DNA from: JALWZX01 sp964506905
GTDB lineage: Bacteria > Patescibacteriota > WWE3 > 2-01-FULL-39-13
DNA: 12,133 nt
NCBI GenBank assembly: GCA_964506905.1
Contig: CAZDNW010000062.1
Location: 1-12,133 of the forward strand
Direction of reading: 5' to 3'
The position numbers were made by a program, and so were the translations under genes. Below are positions 4,410 through 9,593 of the stretch, one piece after another; position 1 is the first letter of the stretch; every line of letters begins with the position of its first letter. The notes beneath the pieces are model-generated. The model worked only from the letters and a program-made list of their open reading frames with translations. It was not told the origin of the DNA and did not search any database.

Positions 4410-4690
4410 ATTTAAAAGACAGAATTTTAGAAGTAGGCATCGAGAATTGTTTGTTTATGGTTCCGATGCGCCCACTACACTCAATTTTGGGTATTTTTAG
4501 TTACAAGAGTAGTGATTCTGAATACAAATTGGTGCCCTGTGTTATTAATGAAGAGCGATATAAGGTTGAAGACAATTACAAAATCACCTTAGAATGTTTA
4601 TATCCCACTTATGGTAAAGAGCATTTCTATTTGTGTGATTTAGAATCGTTGATCAGAAGTAATCATATTGGATTTTATGTAAGGGGGTAA
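4406..4690 (+). CDS. Hypothetical protein, 94 aa
   Basis: ATG 4406 overlaps the preceding TGA and has GGAG (4394-4397) eight bases upstream; the longer in-frame start at 4376 is inside the previous gene. The product starts MNLKDRILEVGIENCLFMV and contains four Cys spread through it without a zinc-type spacing. It looks like a small alpha/beta protein with strands such as YKLVPCVINEERYKVEDNYK. No known domain. The TAA overlaps the next ATG by one base, so translation is coupled through 4200-4896. Confidence 0.67.
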   Translation: MNLKDRILEVGIENCLFMVPMRPLHSILGIFSYKSSDSEYKLVPCVINEERYKVEDNYKITLECLYPTYGKEHFYLCDLESLIRSNHIGFYVRG

Positions 4691-4692
4691 TG

Positions 4693-4896
4693 ATGAATGT
4701 AAGATATGAATTAATCGAATTTGCAAATGAGATTATTGATATGAATAATGAAATATTAAGGCTTAAAAAAGAAAACCTTCTTTTAAAAAGAGAATTAGAA
4801 GAATGTAGTAATATTGTAAATGAAATTAAAACGGCAAACGATAAAAGTATTAATAATATTTTAAGTATTCTTTTAAACAGAAATGAAAAGGAATAA
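4693..4896 (+). CDS. Small coiled-coil protein, 67 aa
   Basis: GGGGG (4683-4687) lies five bases before ATG 4693; the ATG at 4690, overlapping the previous stop, would add one residue. The middle (FANEIIDMNNEILRLKKENL and on to LLLKRELEE) has regular Leu/Ile spacing with charged residues between, a leucine-zipper-like coiled coil that probably dimerises. The C-terminal part is helical with Asn and Ile. No DNA-binding basic region stands out. Small coiled-coil proteins of this size are frequent in phage accessory regions, but no function can be assigned. Confidence 0.68.
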   Translation: MNVRYELIEFANEIIDMNNEILRLKKENLLLKRELEECSNIVNEIKTANDKSINNILSILLNRNEKE

Positions 4897-4899
4897 ATT

Positions 4900-5112
4900 A
4901 TGAACCGAAAACAAGCGCAGTTATATGGACAGTTGTTAGAGACATATATGATGGGCGGCGAAACTCATCAGGACAGGATGGTTGCCGTTGAAAGATTGGT
5001 GGATGCGAATAATGGCGATTGGTTGCGCAAGCATCGTAAGCGCAAGCAATTGATTGATGAATTGGATCGGTTTCTACGTTCTAAAATGGCGGGTGCTCCG
5101 GGAATTAATTAG
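4900..5112 (+). CDS. Hypothetical protein, 70 aa
   Basis: ATG 4900 follows AAAAGGAA (4885-4892), three bases after the previous TAA. The product begins MNRKQAQLYGQLLETYMMGG, looks all-helical, and has a basic patch (RKHRKRKQ, residues about 43-50) between two amphipathic helices. This layout would suit nucleic-acid binding, but I recognise no family, and there is no helix-turn-helix signature. Codon use is slightly richer in G and C than its neighbours on either side. Confidence 0.68.
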   Translation: MNRKQAQLYGQLLETYMMGGETHQDRMVAVERLVDANNGDWLRKHRKRKQLIDELDRFLRSKMAGAPGIN

Positions 5113-5150
5113 ATAGTTTGTTGAAAATTAAAAATATAGGAGATTAAATT

Positions 5151-5567
5151 ATGGAAAAGTATTTTAAAAATCAATTAGGTAATTTTATTTTTATTATTTT
5201 ATTAATACTTGTGGCGGAGACATTAATTCCTGTTGCCATTATTTTAAAAGAAACAAATAATGTATTGGTTGCTGAAATTATTATTCATATTAGTGTTGGC
5301 ATTTTGCTTATATTGTTATCTATGGTTGTTATTATTCGTTTGGCCACTAAAATTATTGTTAAATTATTATACAAAAATTTTGAAATGTTAAATAAATTAA
5401 CTGAAATGTATGCGGTTTATCCGCATTATAAAAGATCTAATCAGCAGGTAATTTATTATAAAGACAAGGATTTGATTATTTCTGAATCTGGCGATGATAT
5501 ATTAGAAGACAGTGTTTTTGATATACCAAATAATTTTATTGTTTATTTAAAGAAGAGAGATGTTTAA
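5151..5567 (+). CDS. Membrane protein with two transmembrane helices, 138 aa
   Basis: ATG 5151 follows AGGAG (5138-5142). Residues about 11-33 (NFIFIILLILVAETLIPVAI) and 39-62 (VAEIIIHISVGILLILLSMV) are hydrophobic enough to span the membrane, separated by a short charged turn (KETNN). The remaining 75 residues are soluble and mixed-charge, probably cytoplasmic. Two close helices plus a soluble tail is an arrangement shared by many small phage membrane proteins, including superinfection-exclusion and lysis accessories, but no specific family is recognised. It is the last gene before repeat copy 2 and its promoter, so an operon may end here, though no terminator is visible. Confidence 0.72.
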   Translation: MEKYFKNQLGNFIFIILLILVAETLIPVAIILKETNNVLVAEIIIHISVGILLILLSMVVIIRLATKIIVKLLYKNFEMLNKLTEMYAVYPHYKRSNQQVIYYKDKDLIISESGDDILEDSVFDIPNNFIVYLKKRDV

Positions 5568-5573
5568 ACATAA

Positions 5574-5626
5574 ATGAATCGGCTTTTTAAAAAGCCAGTG
5601 GAAATTAGTAATATAAAAAATGAAAG
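5574..5626 (+). repeat. Leader repeat, copy 2 (about 50 bases)
   Basis: It shares ATGAATC, the promoter boxes and ATTAGTAATAT with 2175-2229. This copy also contains a perfect 16-bp palindrome (GGCTTTTTAAAAAGCC, 5581-5596) overlapping the -35 box. The first copy has only a degenerate version. Confidence 0.75.
5586..5614 (+). promoter_or_regulatory. Sigma70-type promoter in repeat copy 2, with overlapping palindrome
   Basis: -35 TTTAAA (5586-5591), 17-base spacer, -10 TAATAT (5609-5614), matching the promoter at 2188-2216 in boxes and spacing. The palindrome at 5581-5596 covers the -35 and could be an operator. It drives the gene at 5636. Confidence 0.7.
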
Positions 5627-5635
5627 GGGTGCAAT

Positions 5636-5947
5636 ATGCATTTCAGATTATCAAACAAAACTTTGGAAGAACGGTATTTTGTATTAAAGACAAGACCTTG
5701 GTTTGTGCGGTCCTACAAGGCGTTTTTAACGCCCGGTGGAGCAATTGTTGATTCCAGATTTATCAAGGAAGACGACACAGGATTTGTTTTTCTTGCCGAT
5801 AAGAGAGAAGTTTATTCTGTTATTGGTATTGATTCCGAACTTTCCGAAGATATTAAAGAGGTGTATGCCGAAGAAGTTTCTCGGGGTGAAGGCATTGGGA
5901 TTGATTATAGTGAGATGAGTAGTTTTCATTTTGAAGGATGGTTTTAA
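5636..5947 (+). CDS. Hypothetical protein, 103 aa
   Basis: ATG 5636 follows GAAAGGGG (5622-5629), downstream of the repeat-copy-2 promoter. The product begins MHFRLSNKTLEERYFVLKTR and is a soluble alpha/beta protein with a Gly/Pro turn (FLTPGGAIVDSRFIK), an acidic helix (SELSEDIKEVYAEE) and a C terminus FHFEGWF. No recognised motif. As the first gene of a likely transcript it may be expressed strongly. The next gene begins one base after its stop, with a ribosome site inside this gene's last codons. Confidence 0.7.
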   Translation: MHFRLSNKTLEERYFVLKTRPWFVRSYKAFLTPGGAIVDSRFIKEDDTGFVFLADKREVYSVIGIDSELSEDIKEVYAEEVSRGEGIGIDYSEMSSFHFEGWF

Positions 5948-5948
5948 T

Positions 5949-6113
5949 ATGTTATTAACATTAAAAGAGTTAATGGATAATTATGATTGGGATAAGGTGT
6001 GCGATGTGCTTGGCTTAAATCCTTGGTGTATAAATGAAGGCGCCGATCCAAATAGTTATCAGGAAATAACCGAAGAACAAGCGCGTGAAATAGGTATTTT
6101 ACAAAATAAATAA
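5949..6113 (+). CDS. Small acidic protein, 54 aa
   Basis: I start at ATG 5949, using AAGGA (5934-5938) as the ribosome site; an in-frame TTG at 5931 is less likely. The product (MLLTLKELMDNYDWDKVCDV start) is helical and acidic, with NPWCINEGADPN as a turn and ITEEQAREIGIL as a last helix. The N-terminal LKELMDNYDWDKVCDVLGL and EITEEQARE pattern is seen in many small phage proteins of unknown role. No domain assigned. It is the last gene before the cassette-like region. Confidence 0.66.
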   Translation: MLLTLKELMDNYDWDKVCDVLGLNPWCINEGADPNSYQEITEEQAREIGILQNK

Positions 6114-6141
6114 AGGAGAAAATAATTTAGGAGATTAACAG

Positions 6142-6357
6142 ATGTTACAGAATAAAAAAACCACAAAAGAGCCAATGCGCCCTTCTGTTGATTTGAATGA
6201 TTTGTTGCCTTGTCCATTTTGTGGAAAAAAAGCAATTATATATGAAACATATAATGATAGTGATGAATGGATTATACAATGTATTGAATGCAATGTATTA
6301 CTTCTCCCGGACGATAAAGAAAGCAATATTAAACTTTGGAATACAAGGATAAGCTAA
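6142..6357 (+). CDS. Lar-like zinc-ribbon protein, 71 aa
   Basis: ATG 6142 follows TAGGAGA (6128-6134). After a 20-residue lead, LLPCPFCGKKAIIYE, then CIECN and NIKLWNTRIS, reproduce the Lar family pattern: CPFCG, an aromatic strand, a second Cys pair, and a final helix with W-N-T/R. Zinc ligands are Cys24, Cys27, Cys47 and Cys50. Lar proteins of Rac-type prophages ease type I restriction by stimulating modification, but most homologues are uncharacterised, so the anti-restriction role is inherited by family only. The stop at 6355-6357 runs into a degenerate attC-like site, so this gene may be the first or a fossil cassette of the array. Confidence 0.75.
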   Translation: MLQNKKTTKEPMRPSVDLNDLLPCPFCGKKAIIYETYNDSDEWIIQCIECNVLLLPDDKESNIKLWNTRIS

Positions 6358-6393
6358 TGACCCAAGTTAACTTGCATCTCAAGCGCAAAGGAG
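6355..6393 (+). repeat. Degenerate attC-like remnant
   Basis: After the stop TAA (6355-6357) comes AAGTTAACTT (6364-6373), then CGCAAAGGAG. The layout matches 8512-8549 (TAA, five bases, AAGTTCACTT, CGCG, AAAGGA). Compared with the complete site at 7950-8007, both keep TTAAGT-type arms meeting ACTT but lack the stem tip and right core GTT. It is probably a deleted attC no longer able to recombine. Confidence 0.4.
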
Positions 6394-6398
6394 AAACA

Positions 6399-6572
6399 AT
6401 GTCAGAGAAAAACACCGAACGCGAAAAGCATCAGATCGAACAATTTGTTAAACGGATTTGTCCATTTTGTAAACAGGAAATATATCAAGCCGAAATTATC
6501 CGTTATAAACACGGAGATTTTAAACTTGATATATGCAGATGTGCAATATGGTCTGGTAACTCTGCAATATAA
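6399..6572 (+). CDS. Small cysteine-motif protein, 57 aa (cassette gene)
   Basis: ATG 6399 has AAAGGAG (6387-6393) five bases upstream, better than the in-frame ATG at 6357 overlapping the Lar-like stop. The product has CPFC at residues 21-24 and CRC at 46-48, spaced like a zinc ribbon whose second pair is irregular. It could be a relative of the preceding Lar-like protein: both have CPFC followed by a strand with Y and I, then a Cys pair. The C terminus (AIWSGNSAI) may be truncated compared with a full Lar fold. The attC at 6584 follows 11 bases after the stop, so the gene and this site form one cassette. Confidence 0.62.
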   Translation: MSEKNTEREKHQIEQFVKRICPFCKQEIYQAEIIRYKHGDFKLDICRCAIWSGNSAI

Positions 6573-6583
6573 TATTTATATTT

Positions 6584-6640
6584 ATTTAACGCCGTTATTC
6601 ATCAGTTGCGTGAGCCTTCTGGTGGAATGATTTGTTAAAC
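6584..6640 (+). repeat. attC site 1 (integron recombination site)
   Basis: Left core ATTTAAC (6584-6590) fits RYYYAAC; right core GTTAAAC (6634-6640) fits GTTRRRY. Arms ATTCATCAG (6597-6605) and CTGGTGGAAT (6619-6628) pair with one bulged G, an extrahelical base typical of attC. Length 57 bases. The loop carries GCGTGAGCC. Confidence 0.8.
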
Positions 6641-6660
6641 GTGAATAGAAGGAAGGAGTA

Positions 6661-6720
6661 GTACTACATTCCGAAATTCACCCGTCGCGTTAAGCGGTCG
6701 TGTGAAATGGATTGTTATAA
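6661..6720 (+). repeat. attC site 2, degenerate
   Basis: The right half has the expected form: TTCAC (6676-6680) and GTGAA (6702-6706) arms, an inner CCG/CGG, and GTTATAA (6714-6720) as right core, as in site 7. No AAC left core precedes it. Only 20 bases separate it from site 1, leaving no room for a gene. Confidence 0.5.
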
Positions 6721-6734
6721 TAATGAGGGAAAAA

Positions 6735-7565
6735 ATGAATATTGATATAAAAAAGAATAGAAATAGAAAAAAATATACATTTGCTAATATTAATTTACTT
6801 GGGAAATGTAATGCAAATTGTTATTTTTGTTTGGGAAAAGATATTTCAAATGAATTGGCCGGAAAAAATCAACTTGATGTTCATTTTTCGTTATGGGATA
6901 ATTTTGGCCTATTTTTAAAAAGGTGTAAAGAAGAAAATATTAAAAAACTATATTTAACTGGACAAACTGCTGATGGCCTACAATACAAATATCTTTTAGA
7001 GATTGTTGATTATTTACAAAGTATTGGATTTATAGTTGGCGTACGCACTAATGGCTATTTAGCGAAACGTAAATTGCATATTATTCAAAAAATGAAAGGT
7101 GAAATAGGTTATTCTATACATACGTTGAAGCCAGATGTTAATAAAATAATAATGGGTAGAAGTGATATACCTGATTGGGATTATATAATTCCCAGTAGTG
7201 GTAATAATGTCCGTGTATCTATTGTATTAAACAGGCATAATGTATCAGAATTTTATGATCTTGTTAAATATATTTCTAAGTTTAAAAATGTAAGATATAT
7301 ACAAATACGGAGAATTAGTACAGATACAAGAATTGAATATTTACAAGAAGATATTAATATTTATGAAAATTTTTACAATGAATTTTCAAAAGCACATAAA
7401 CAAATAGGAACATTTTATTTGGCACAACAATATGAATTATTTGGAAAAGAAATTGATTTTTGGCGTACAGTAGAAACAAATATTAATTCTTTAAATTATT
7501 TTACAGATGGAATAGTCAGCGATGAATATTTTATTGTTGAAGGATATTTAAAATATTCTGTTTAG
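6735..7565 (+). CDS. Radical SAM enzyme, 276 aa (cassette gene)
   Basis: I choose ATG 6735, with GAGGG (6725-6729) upstream; in-frame GTG 6702 and ATG 6723 lie in or next to attC site 2. Residues 18-34 (NINLLGKCNANCYFCLG) hold the CX3CX2C motif (Cys25, Cys29, Cys32) that binds a 4Fe-4S cluster and S-adenosylmethionine to make a 5'-deoxyadenosyl radical. The usual GGEP sequence after strand 2 is replaced by LTGQTADG (74-81); VGVRTNGYL (101-109) matches the strand 3 TNG segment and RVSIVLNRHN (160-169) a later strand of the partial TIM barrel. There is no C-terminal SPASM cysteine cluster, so it probably carries only one cluster. Substrate unknown: peptide, nucleotide and RNA modification are all possible. 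attC site 3 follows 3 bases after its TAG. Confidence 0.88.
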   Translation: MNIDIKKNRNRKKYTFANINLLGKCNANCYFCLGKDISNELAGKNQLDVHFSLWDNFGLFLKRCKEENIKKLYLTGQTADGLQYKYLLEIVDYLQSIGFIVGVRTNGYLAKRKLHIIQKMKGEIGYSIHTLKPDVNKIIMGRSDIPDWDYIIPSSGNNVRVSIVLNRHNVSEFYDLVKYISKFKNVRYIQIRRISTDTRIEYLQEDINIYENFYNEFSKAHKQIGTFYLAQQYELFGKEIDFWRTVETNINSLNYFTDGIVSDEYFIVEGYLKYSV

Positions 7566-7568
7566 GCA

Positions 7569-7627
7569 TTATAACGTTCGAATTAAGCCGACCGCGTGAG
7601 CGGTTCGGCTTGAATGAATTGTTAAAC
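7569..7627 (+). repeat. attC site 3
   Basis: Left core TTATAAC (7569-7575), right core GTTAAAC (7621-7627). The stem is strong: ATT-AAGCCG-ACCGC (7582-7595) pairs with GCGGT-TCGGCTT-GAAT (7600-7614), each break facing an unpaired base on the other arm, around a GTGA loop. Length 59 bases. This is the clearest attC of the set. Confidence 0.88.
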
Positions 7628-7643
7628 CGAAAGGAGAATAAAT

Positions 7644-7955
7644 ATGACGGGATTGGATGAATTGATATTTGCAATTAAAGCAACTGTTGGATTACCACAA
7701 GACATAGACGAAGAAGATTTAGCATTAGATTGTCAATATGCTTGTTCATTCGGCGCTGATGCAATTTATAAATTGCAAAAAGAAATAAATGGCTTAAAAA
7801 AACATAATAAAAAAGATTTATCTAATGTTTGTATAATATGCGGTTCAAAGACAAAAAATTATTTTTATATAAATTTAAAAACCATTAGGATTTGTGAAAA
7901 ATGTGTTAATGCAATAACAAGACAACGGGTAAATGATATTTGTAAATCGGTTTAA
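7644..7955 (+). CDS. Zinc-motif protein, 103 aa (cassette gene)
   Basis: ATG 7644 follows AAAGGAG (7630-7636). Residues 1-55 form an acidic helical region (LDELIFAIKATVGL, then DIDEEDLALDCQYAC). CIIC at 63-66 and CEKC at 84-87 are two CXXC pairs 17 residues apart around a short strand pair, a classic treble-clef or zinc-ribbon knuckle, followed by a basic helix (ITRQRVNDICK). Such folds bind nucleic acid or protein. The family is not recognised. TAA 7953-7955 lies inside the left core of attC site 4, a typical cassette arrangement. Confidence 0.75.
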   Translation: MTGLDELIFAIKATVGLPQDIDEEDLALDCQYACSFGADAIYKLQKEINGLKKHNKKDLSNVCIICGSKTKNYFYINLKTIRICEKCVNAITRQRVNDICKSV

Positions 7956-8007
7956 CGCCGCGGTTAAGTGGCGGCGGTAGCCGTCCGACTTAAACCGCTT
8001 GTTAAAC
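7950..8007 (+). repeat. attC site 4
   Basis: Left core GTTTAAC (7950-7956) and right core GTTAAAC (8001-8007) are exact complements. GCGGTTAAGT (7960-7969) pairs with ACTTAAACCGC (7988-7998) with one bulged base, and the GC-rich tip forms a further stem (GGCGGC with GCCGTCC). By my count it matches attC site 8 at 48 of 58 positions. Confidence 0.87.
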
Positions 8008-8023
8008 GTGAAAGGAATTTATA

Positions 8024-8197
8024 ATGCCAAAATATGAAAATAAGTTAGTTGAACTTTATCGAATATATAAAAAATATGAATCTCAAATCGAAAAGATGTT
8101 CCCAAAAATTCACTTTTTATATATTGAAAAGTTTAAAGAATTGAAAGAAGATAATCAAAACATTGTTACAGTTTATTTAAAATACAAAGATGTTTAA
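8024..8197 (+). CDS. Small helical protein, 57 aa (cassette gene)
   Basis: ATG 8024 follows AAAGGAA (8011-8017), shortly after attC site 4. The product (MPKYENKLVELYRIYKKYES start) is a charged, Tyr-, Lys- and Glu-rich helical peptide ending in a strand (NIVTVYLKYKDV). No recognised domain. TAA 8195-8197 is embedded in the left core of attC site 5, so the gene fills its cassette exactly; such tiny unknown genes are typical of integron cassettes. Confidence 0.7.
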   Translation: MPKYENKLVELYRIYKKYESQIEKMFPKIHFLYIEKFKELKEDNQNIVTVYLKYKDV

Positions 8198-8249
8198 CGA
8201 TCCAGTTAACCGGCGCGCGTGAGCGCGTCCGTGTTAAACTGGGTGCTAT
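8192..8249 (+). repeat. attC site 5, right core mutated
   Basis: Left core GTTTAAC (8192-8198). CCAGTT-AAC-CGG-CGCGC pairs with GCGCG-TCCG-TGTT-AAACTGG (8223-8242) around a GTGA loop, with unpaired single bases. The position of the right core reads GTGCTAT instead of GTTRRRY, giving a site length of 58 bases but probably poor function. Confidence 0.75.
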
Positions 8250-8292
8250 GTTTATTAATATATTTACTAACTAATTAAAAGGAGATTTTATT

Positions 8293-8514
8293 ATGTGGAA
8301 AGTATTTATTGTTTGGTTGATTTTTTTATCAATTAGTGCCGTAATTGGTGCTGTTTTGTGGCCATATACTATTAATACGTGGCTTGTTTATTTTGGAAAG
8401 CAGCCTGTATTTACTTGGTATTATGGTGCTATTTTGGGATTTATACCATTTATTGGCCAATTAACTATCCCTTTGTCTGTTATCACGTGGATTGCAATGA
8501 TGTTTTTAGTATAA
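8293..8514 (+). CDS. Small membrane protein, 73 aa (cassette gene)
   Basis: ATG 8293 follows AAAGGAGA (8278-8285). Residues 4-24 (VFIVWLIFLSISAVIGAVLW) and about 42-73 (WYYGAILGFIPFIG, then IPLSVITWIAMMFLV) are hydrophobic, so two or three membrane passes with a short aromatic loop (NTWLVYFGKQPVFTW). Small membrane proteins are frequent in integron cassettes. No family recognised. TAA 8512-8514 lies in the left core of the degenerate attC-like site that follows. Confidence 0.74.
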   Translation: MWKVFIVWLIFLSISAVIGAVLWPYTINTWLVYFGKQPVFTWYYGAILGFIPFIGQLTIPLSVITWIAMMFLV

Positions 8515-8549
8515 CGATTAAGTTCACTTACCGAAAAACGCGAGGAAAG
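8509..8549 (+). repeat. Truncated attC-like site
   Basis: Left core GTATAAC (8509-8515), then AAGTTCACTT (8520-8529) and CGCGAGGAAAGGA. It keeps the left core and stem but has lost the stem tip and right core, as at 6355-6393. The genes on either side (8293 and 8560) would therefore move as one fused cassette. Confidence 0.5.
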
Positions 8550-8559
8550 GAATAAAAAA

Positions 8560-8766
8560 ATGAAGCCATATTCAAAAGAATCTGTTATGCCGTTTTTATT
8601 ACCACTTCTTTTTGGGTTTGGGCAAATGCCTACAGTAAAAAAAATAAAAAGATTCCCAGTTGTTAGGTTACAGAATGAGCCGGGCCAGCGTACTTTAGAA
8701 GAAAGAAAACGTAAAAAAGAAGCACGTAAGAAAACTATAAAAAGACGGAAAAAACGCGGGTGGTAA
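8560..8766 (+). CDS. Basic protein with hydrophobic N terminus, 68 aa (cassette gene)
   Basis: ATG 8560 follows AAAGGAA (8546-8552). Residues 9-23 (VMPFLLPLLFGFGQM) are hydrophobic and could be a short membrane anchor. The last 30 residues are almost entirely Lys and Arg (ERKRKKEARKKTIKRRKKRGW) with one Thr. The pattern suggests a membrane- or nucleic-acid-associated peptide. No family recognised. attC site 7 begins 4 bases after the stop. Confidence 0.66.
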   Translation: MKPYSKESVMPFLLPLLFGFGQMPTVKKIKRFPVVRLQNEPGQRTLEERKRKKEARKKTIKRRKKRGW

Positions 8767-8770
8767 ATTA

Positions 8771-8831
8771 TCCTAACGCGCTACGTTTCACTGGCGCAAG
8801 CGCGCTGGAAGGGTGTAAACGTTTGTTATAA
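8771..8831 (+). repeat. attC site 7
   Basis: Left core TCCTAAC (8771-8777), right core GTTATAA (8825-8831). Arms ACGTTT-CAC (8783-8791) and GTGTAAACGT (8813-8822) pair with one bulged base; an inner GCGC/GCGC pair forms the tip. Length 61 bases. The AT right core matches site 2 and resembles site 8. Confidence 0.77.
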
Positions 8832-8847
8832 TATTATAGGGGGGAGT

Positions 8848-9066
8848 ATGACTGAAGTACTTATGATAATTGAAAATAGAGCGAAGAAAATGATAACAAC
8901 AAATCGTCCCTTTGTTGGGAATTCTATCTTAGATAATGGTTATTATTACACAGTTAAAAGAATTATTTTACGTTCTGGCAGTAGCATAATGGAAGCAATT
9001 GTTGATCCGCCGGGTAATCTTGATGATTATGATTTATTTCATTTGTATGGATGGAAAGCATTATAA
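8848..9066 (+). CDS. Hypothetical protein, 72 aa (cassette gene)
   Basis: ATG 8848 follows AGGGGGGAG (8838-8846), just downstream of attC site 7. The product begins MTEVLMIIENRAKKMITTNR and continues with a strand region (GYYYTVKRIILRSG), a Pro-Pro turn and an acidic end (DDYDLFHLYGWKAL). It looks like a small beta-rich protein; I recognise no family. TAA 9064-9066 is embedded in the left core of attC site 8, so the cassette ends exactly there. This is the last gene of the array. Confidence 0.7.
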   Translation: MTEVLMIIENRAKKMITTNRPFVGNSILDNGYYYTVKRIILRSGSSIMEAIVDPPGNLDDYDLFHLYGWKAL

Positions 9067-9118
9067 CGTCGCGGTTAAGTGGCGGTGATAGCAGTCAGAC
9101 TTAAACAGCTTGTTATAT
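9061..9118 (+). repeat. attC site 8, right end of the array
   Basis: Left core TTATAAC (9061-9067), right core GTTATAT (9112-9118). GCGGTTAAGT pairs with ACTTAAACAGC with one mismatch and one bulged base. It matches attC site 4 at 48 of 58 positions. No further attC is visible downstream. Confidence 0.85.
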
Positions 9119-9182
9119 GCCAACAAAATTAAAGAGATATTTAGATCAGGCAACAATCCCAAAATAGGTGGTATGTAAAACG

Positions 9183-9374
9183 ATGATGGTTTTTACGTAT
9201 ATTTTAGTGGTATTAATGGCTATTATTGGTATAATAATTGGTGTTTCGTGGTTTTTATTAGCATTAGTGGGATTAATAGCTATTAGTATAGTAATTGGTG
9301 TTTGGTGGTTTTTATTAGCATTGTGGGACACAATTGTTTATTGGTATGTATGTAAACATAAAAAGAGATGTTAG
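9183..9374 (+). CDS. Membrane protein with internal duplication, 63 aa
   Basis: The likely start is ATG 9183 (ATG 9186 next to it), with AGGTGG (9166-9171) at a slightly long distance; in-frame GTG 9168 overlaps that site. Residues 8-27 and 30-48 are a repeated hydrophobic unit (LMAIIGIIIGVSWFLLAL and LIAISIVIGVWWFLLAL), followed by a third aromatic stretch and a basic tail (VCKHKKRC). Both copies probably form membrane helices. It lies just after attC site 8 but no attC follows, so it is not a complete cassette. No family recognised. Confidence 0.66.
   Translation: MMVFTYILVVLMAIIGIIIGVSWFLLALVGLIAISIVIGVWWFLLALWDTIVYWYVCKHKKRC
9211..9330 (+). repeat. Tandem duplication, about 57-60 bases per unit
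   Basis: TTAATGGCTATTA (9212-9224) recurs as TTAATAGCTATTA (9272-9284); GTGTTTCGTGGTTTTTATTA recurs as GTGTTTGGTGGTTTTTATTA. A 3-base length difference separates the units. It lies inside the membrane protein gene and duplicates one transmembrane helix, so it is recent. Confidence 0.85.
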
Positions 9375-9382
9375 GAAACAAA

Positions 9383-9574
9383 ATGAAACAAAGAAAGATA
9401 AACGGATTTTTGTTGTATCATTTAGCCGACAAACTTGAAAAGTATTGTTGGTTAACTCATTGGTTAAATCCTTTGTTAGTAATGATGGGAAAGCCTCATT
9501 GTTTGCCGACATTGTGGAGTTATGAATTGGACAAGAAATACAATCTTAACTTATGGAAGAACAAGTCGTATTAA
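9383..9574 (+). CDS. Small aromatic-rich protein, 63 aa
   Basis: ATG 9383 lies 9 bases after the previous stop, with AGGAAA (9373-9378) as a close ribosome site; the in-frame ATG at 9368 would overlap the preceding gene. The product (MKQRKINGFLLYHLADKLEK start) is Leu-, Trp-, His- and Tyr-rich (WLTHWLNPLLVMMGKPHCLP), possibly membrane-associated or a compact fold. No known motif and no attC after it, so it belongs to the host element rather than the cassette array. Coding status is less certain than for its neighbours. Confidence 0.55.
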   Translation: MKQRKINGFLLYHLADKLEKYCWLTHWLNPLLVMMGKPHCLPTLWSYELDKKYNLNLWKNKSY

Positions 9575-9593
9575 ACTTTAAGGAGGTTTTAAA

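Larger units (their letters stand above)
6355..9118 (+). mobile_element. Integron-type gene cassette array without an integrase in the window
   Basis: Short + strand genes alternate with imperfect palindromes of 57-61 bases that have AAC cores on the left, GTT cores on the right, and GC-rich stems with single-base bulges (bases 6584-9118), plus two shortened sites at 6355-6393 and 8509-8549. Stop codons often lie within the attC core (TAAC), as is usual in cassettes. Genes face the same way as the sites. No intI gene, attI or Pc promoter is seen, so in present terms this is a cluster of attC sites lacking an integrase. It sits between cassette-free genes of a probable phage. Confidence 0.85.

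Noticed and set aside
6584..9118. CRISPR array
   Set aside because: The repeated units differ strongly in sequence, are imperfect palindromes with bulges, and are separated by genes, not short spacers.
9117..9167. 16-codon frame starting in the right core of attC site 8
   Set aside because: No ribosome site; the ATG comes from the attC core itself.
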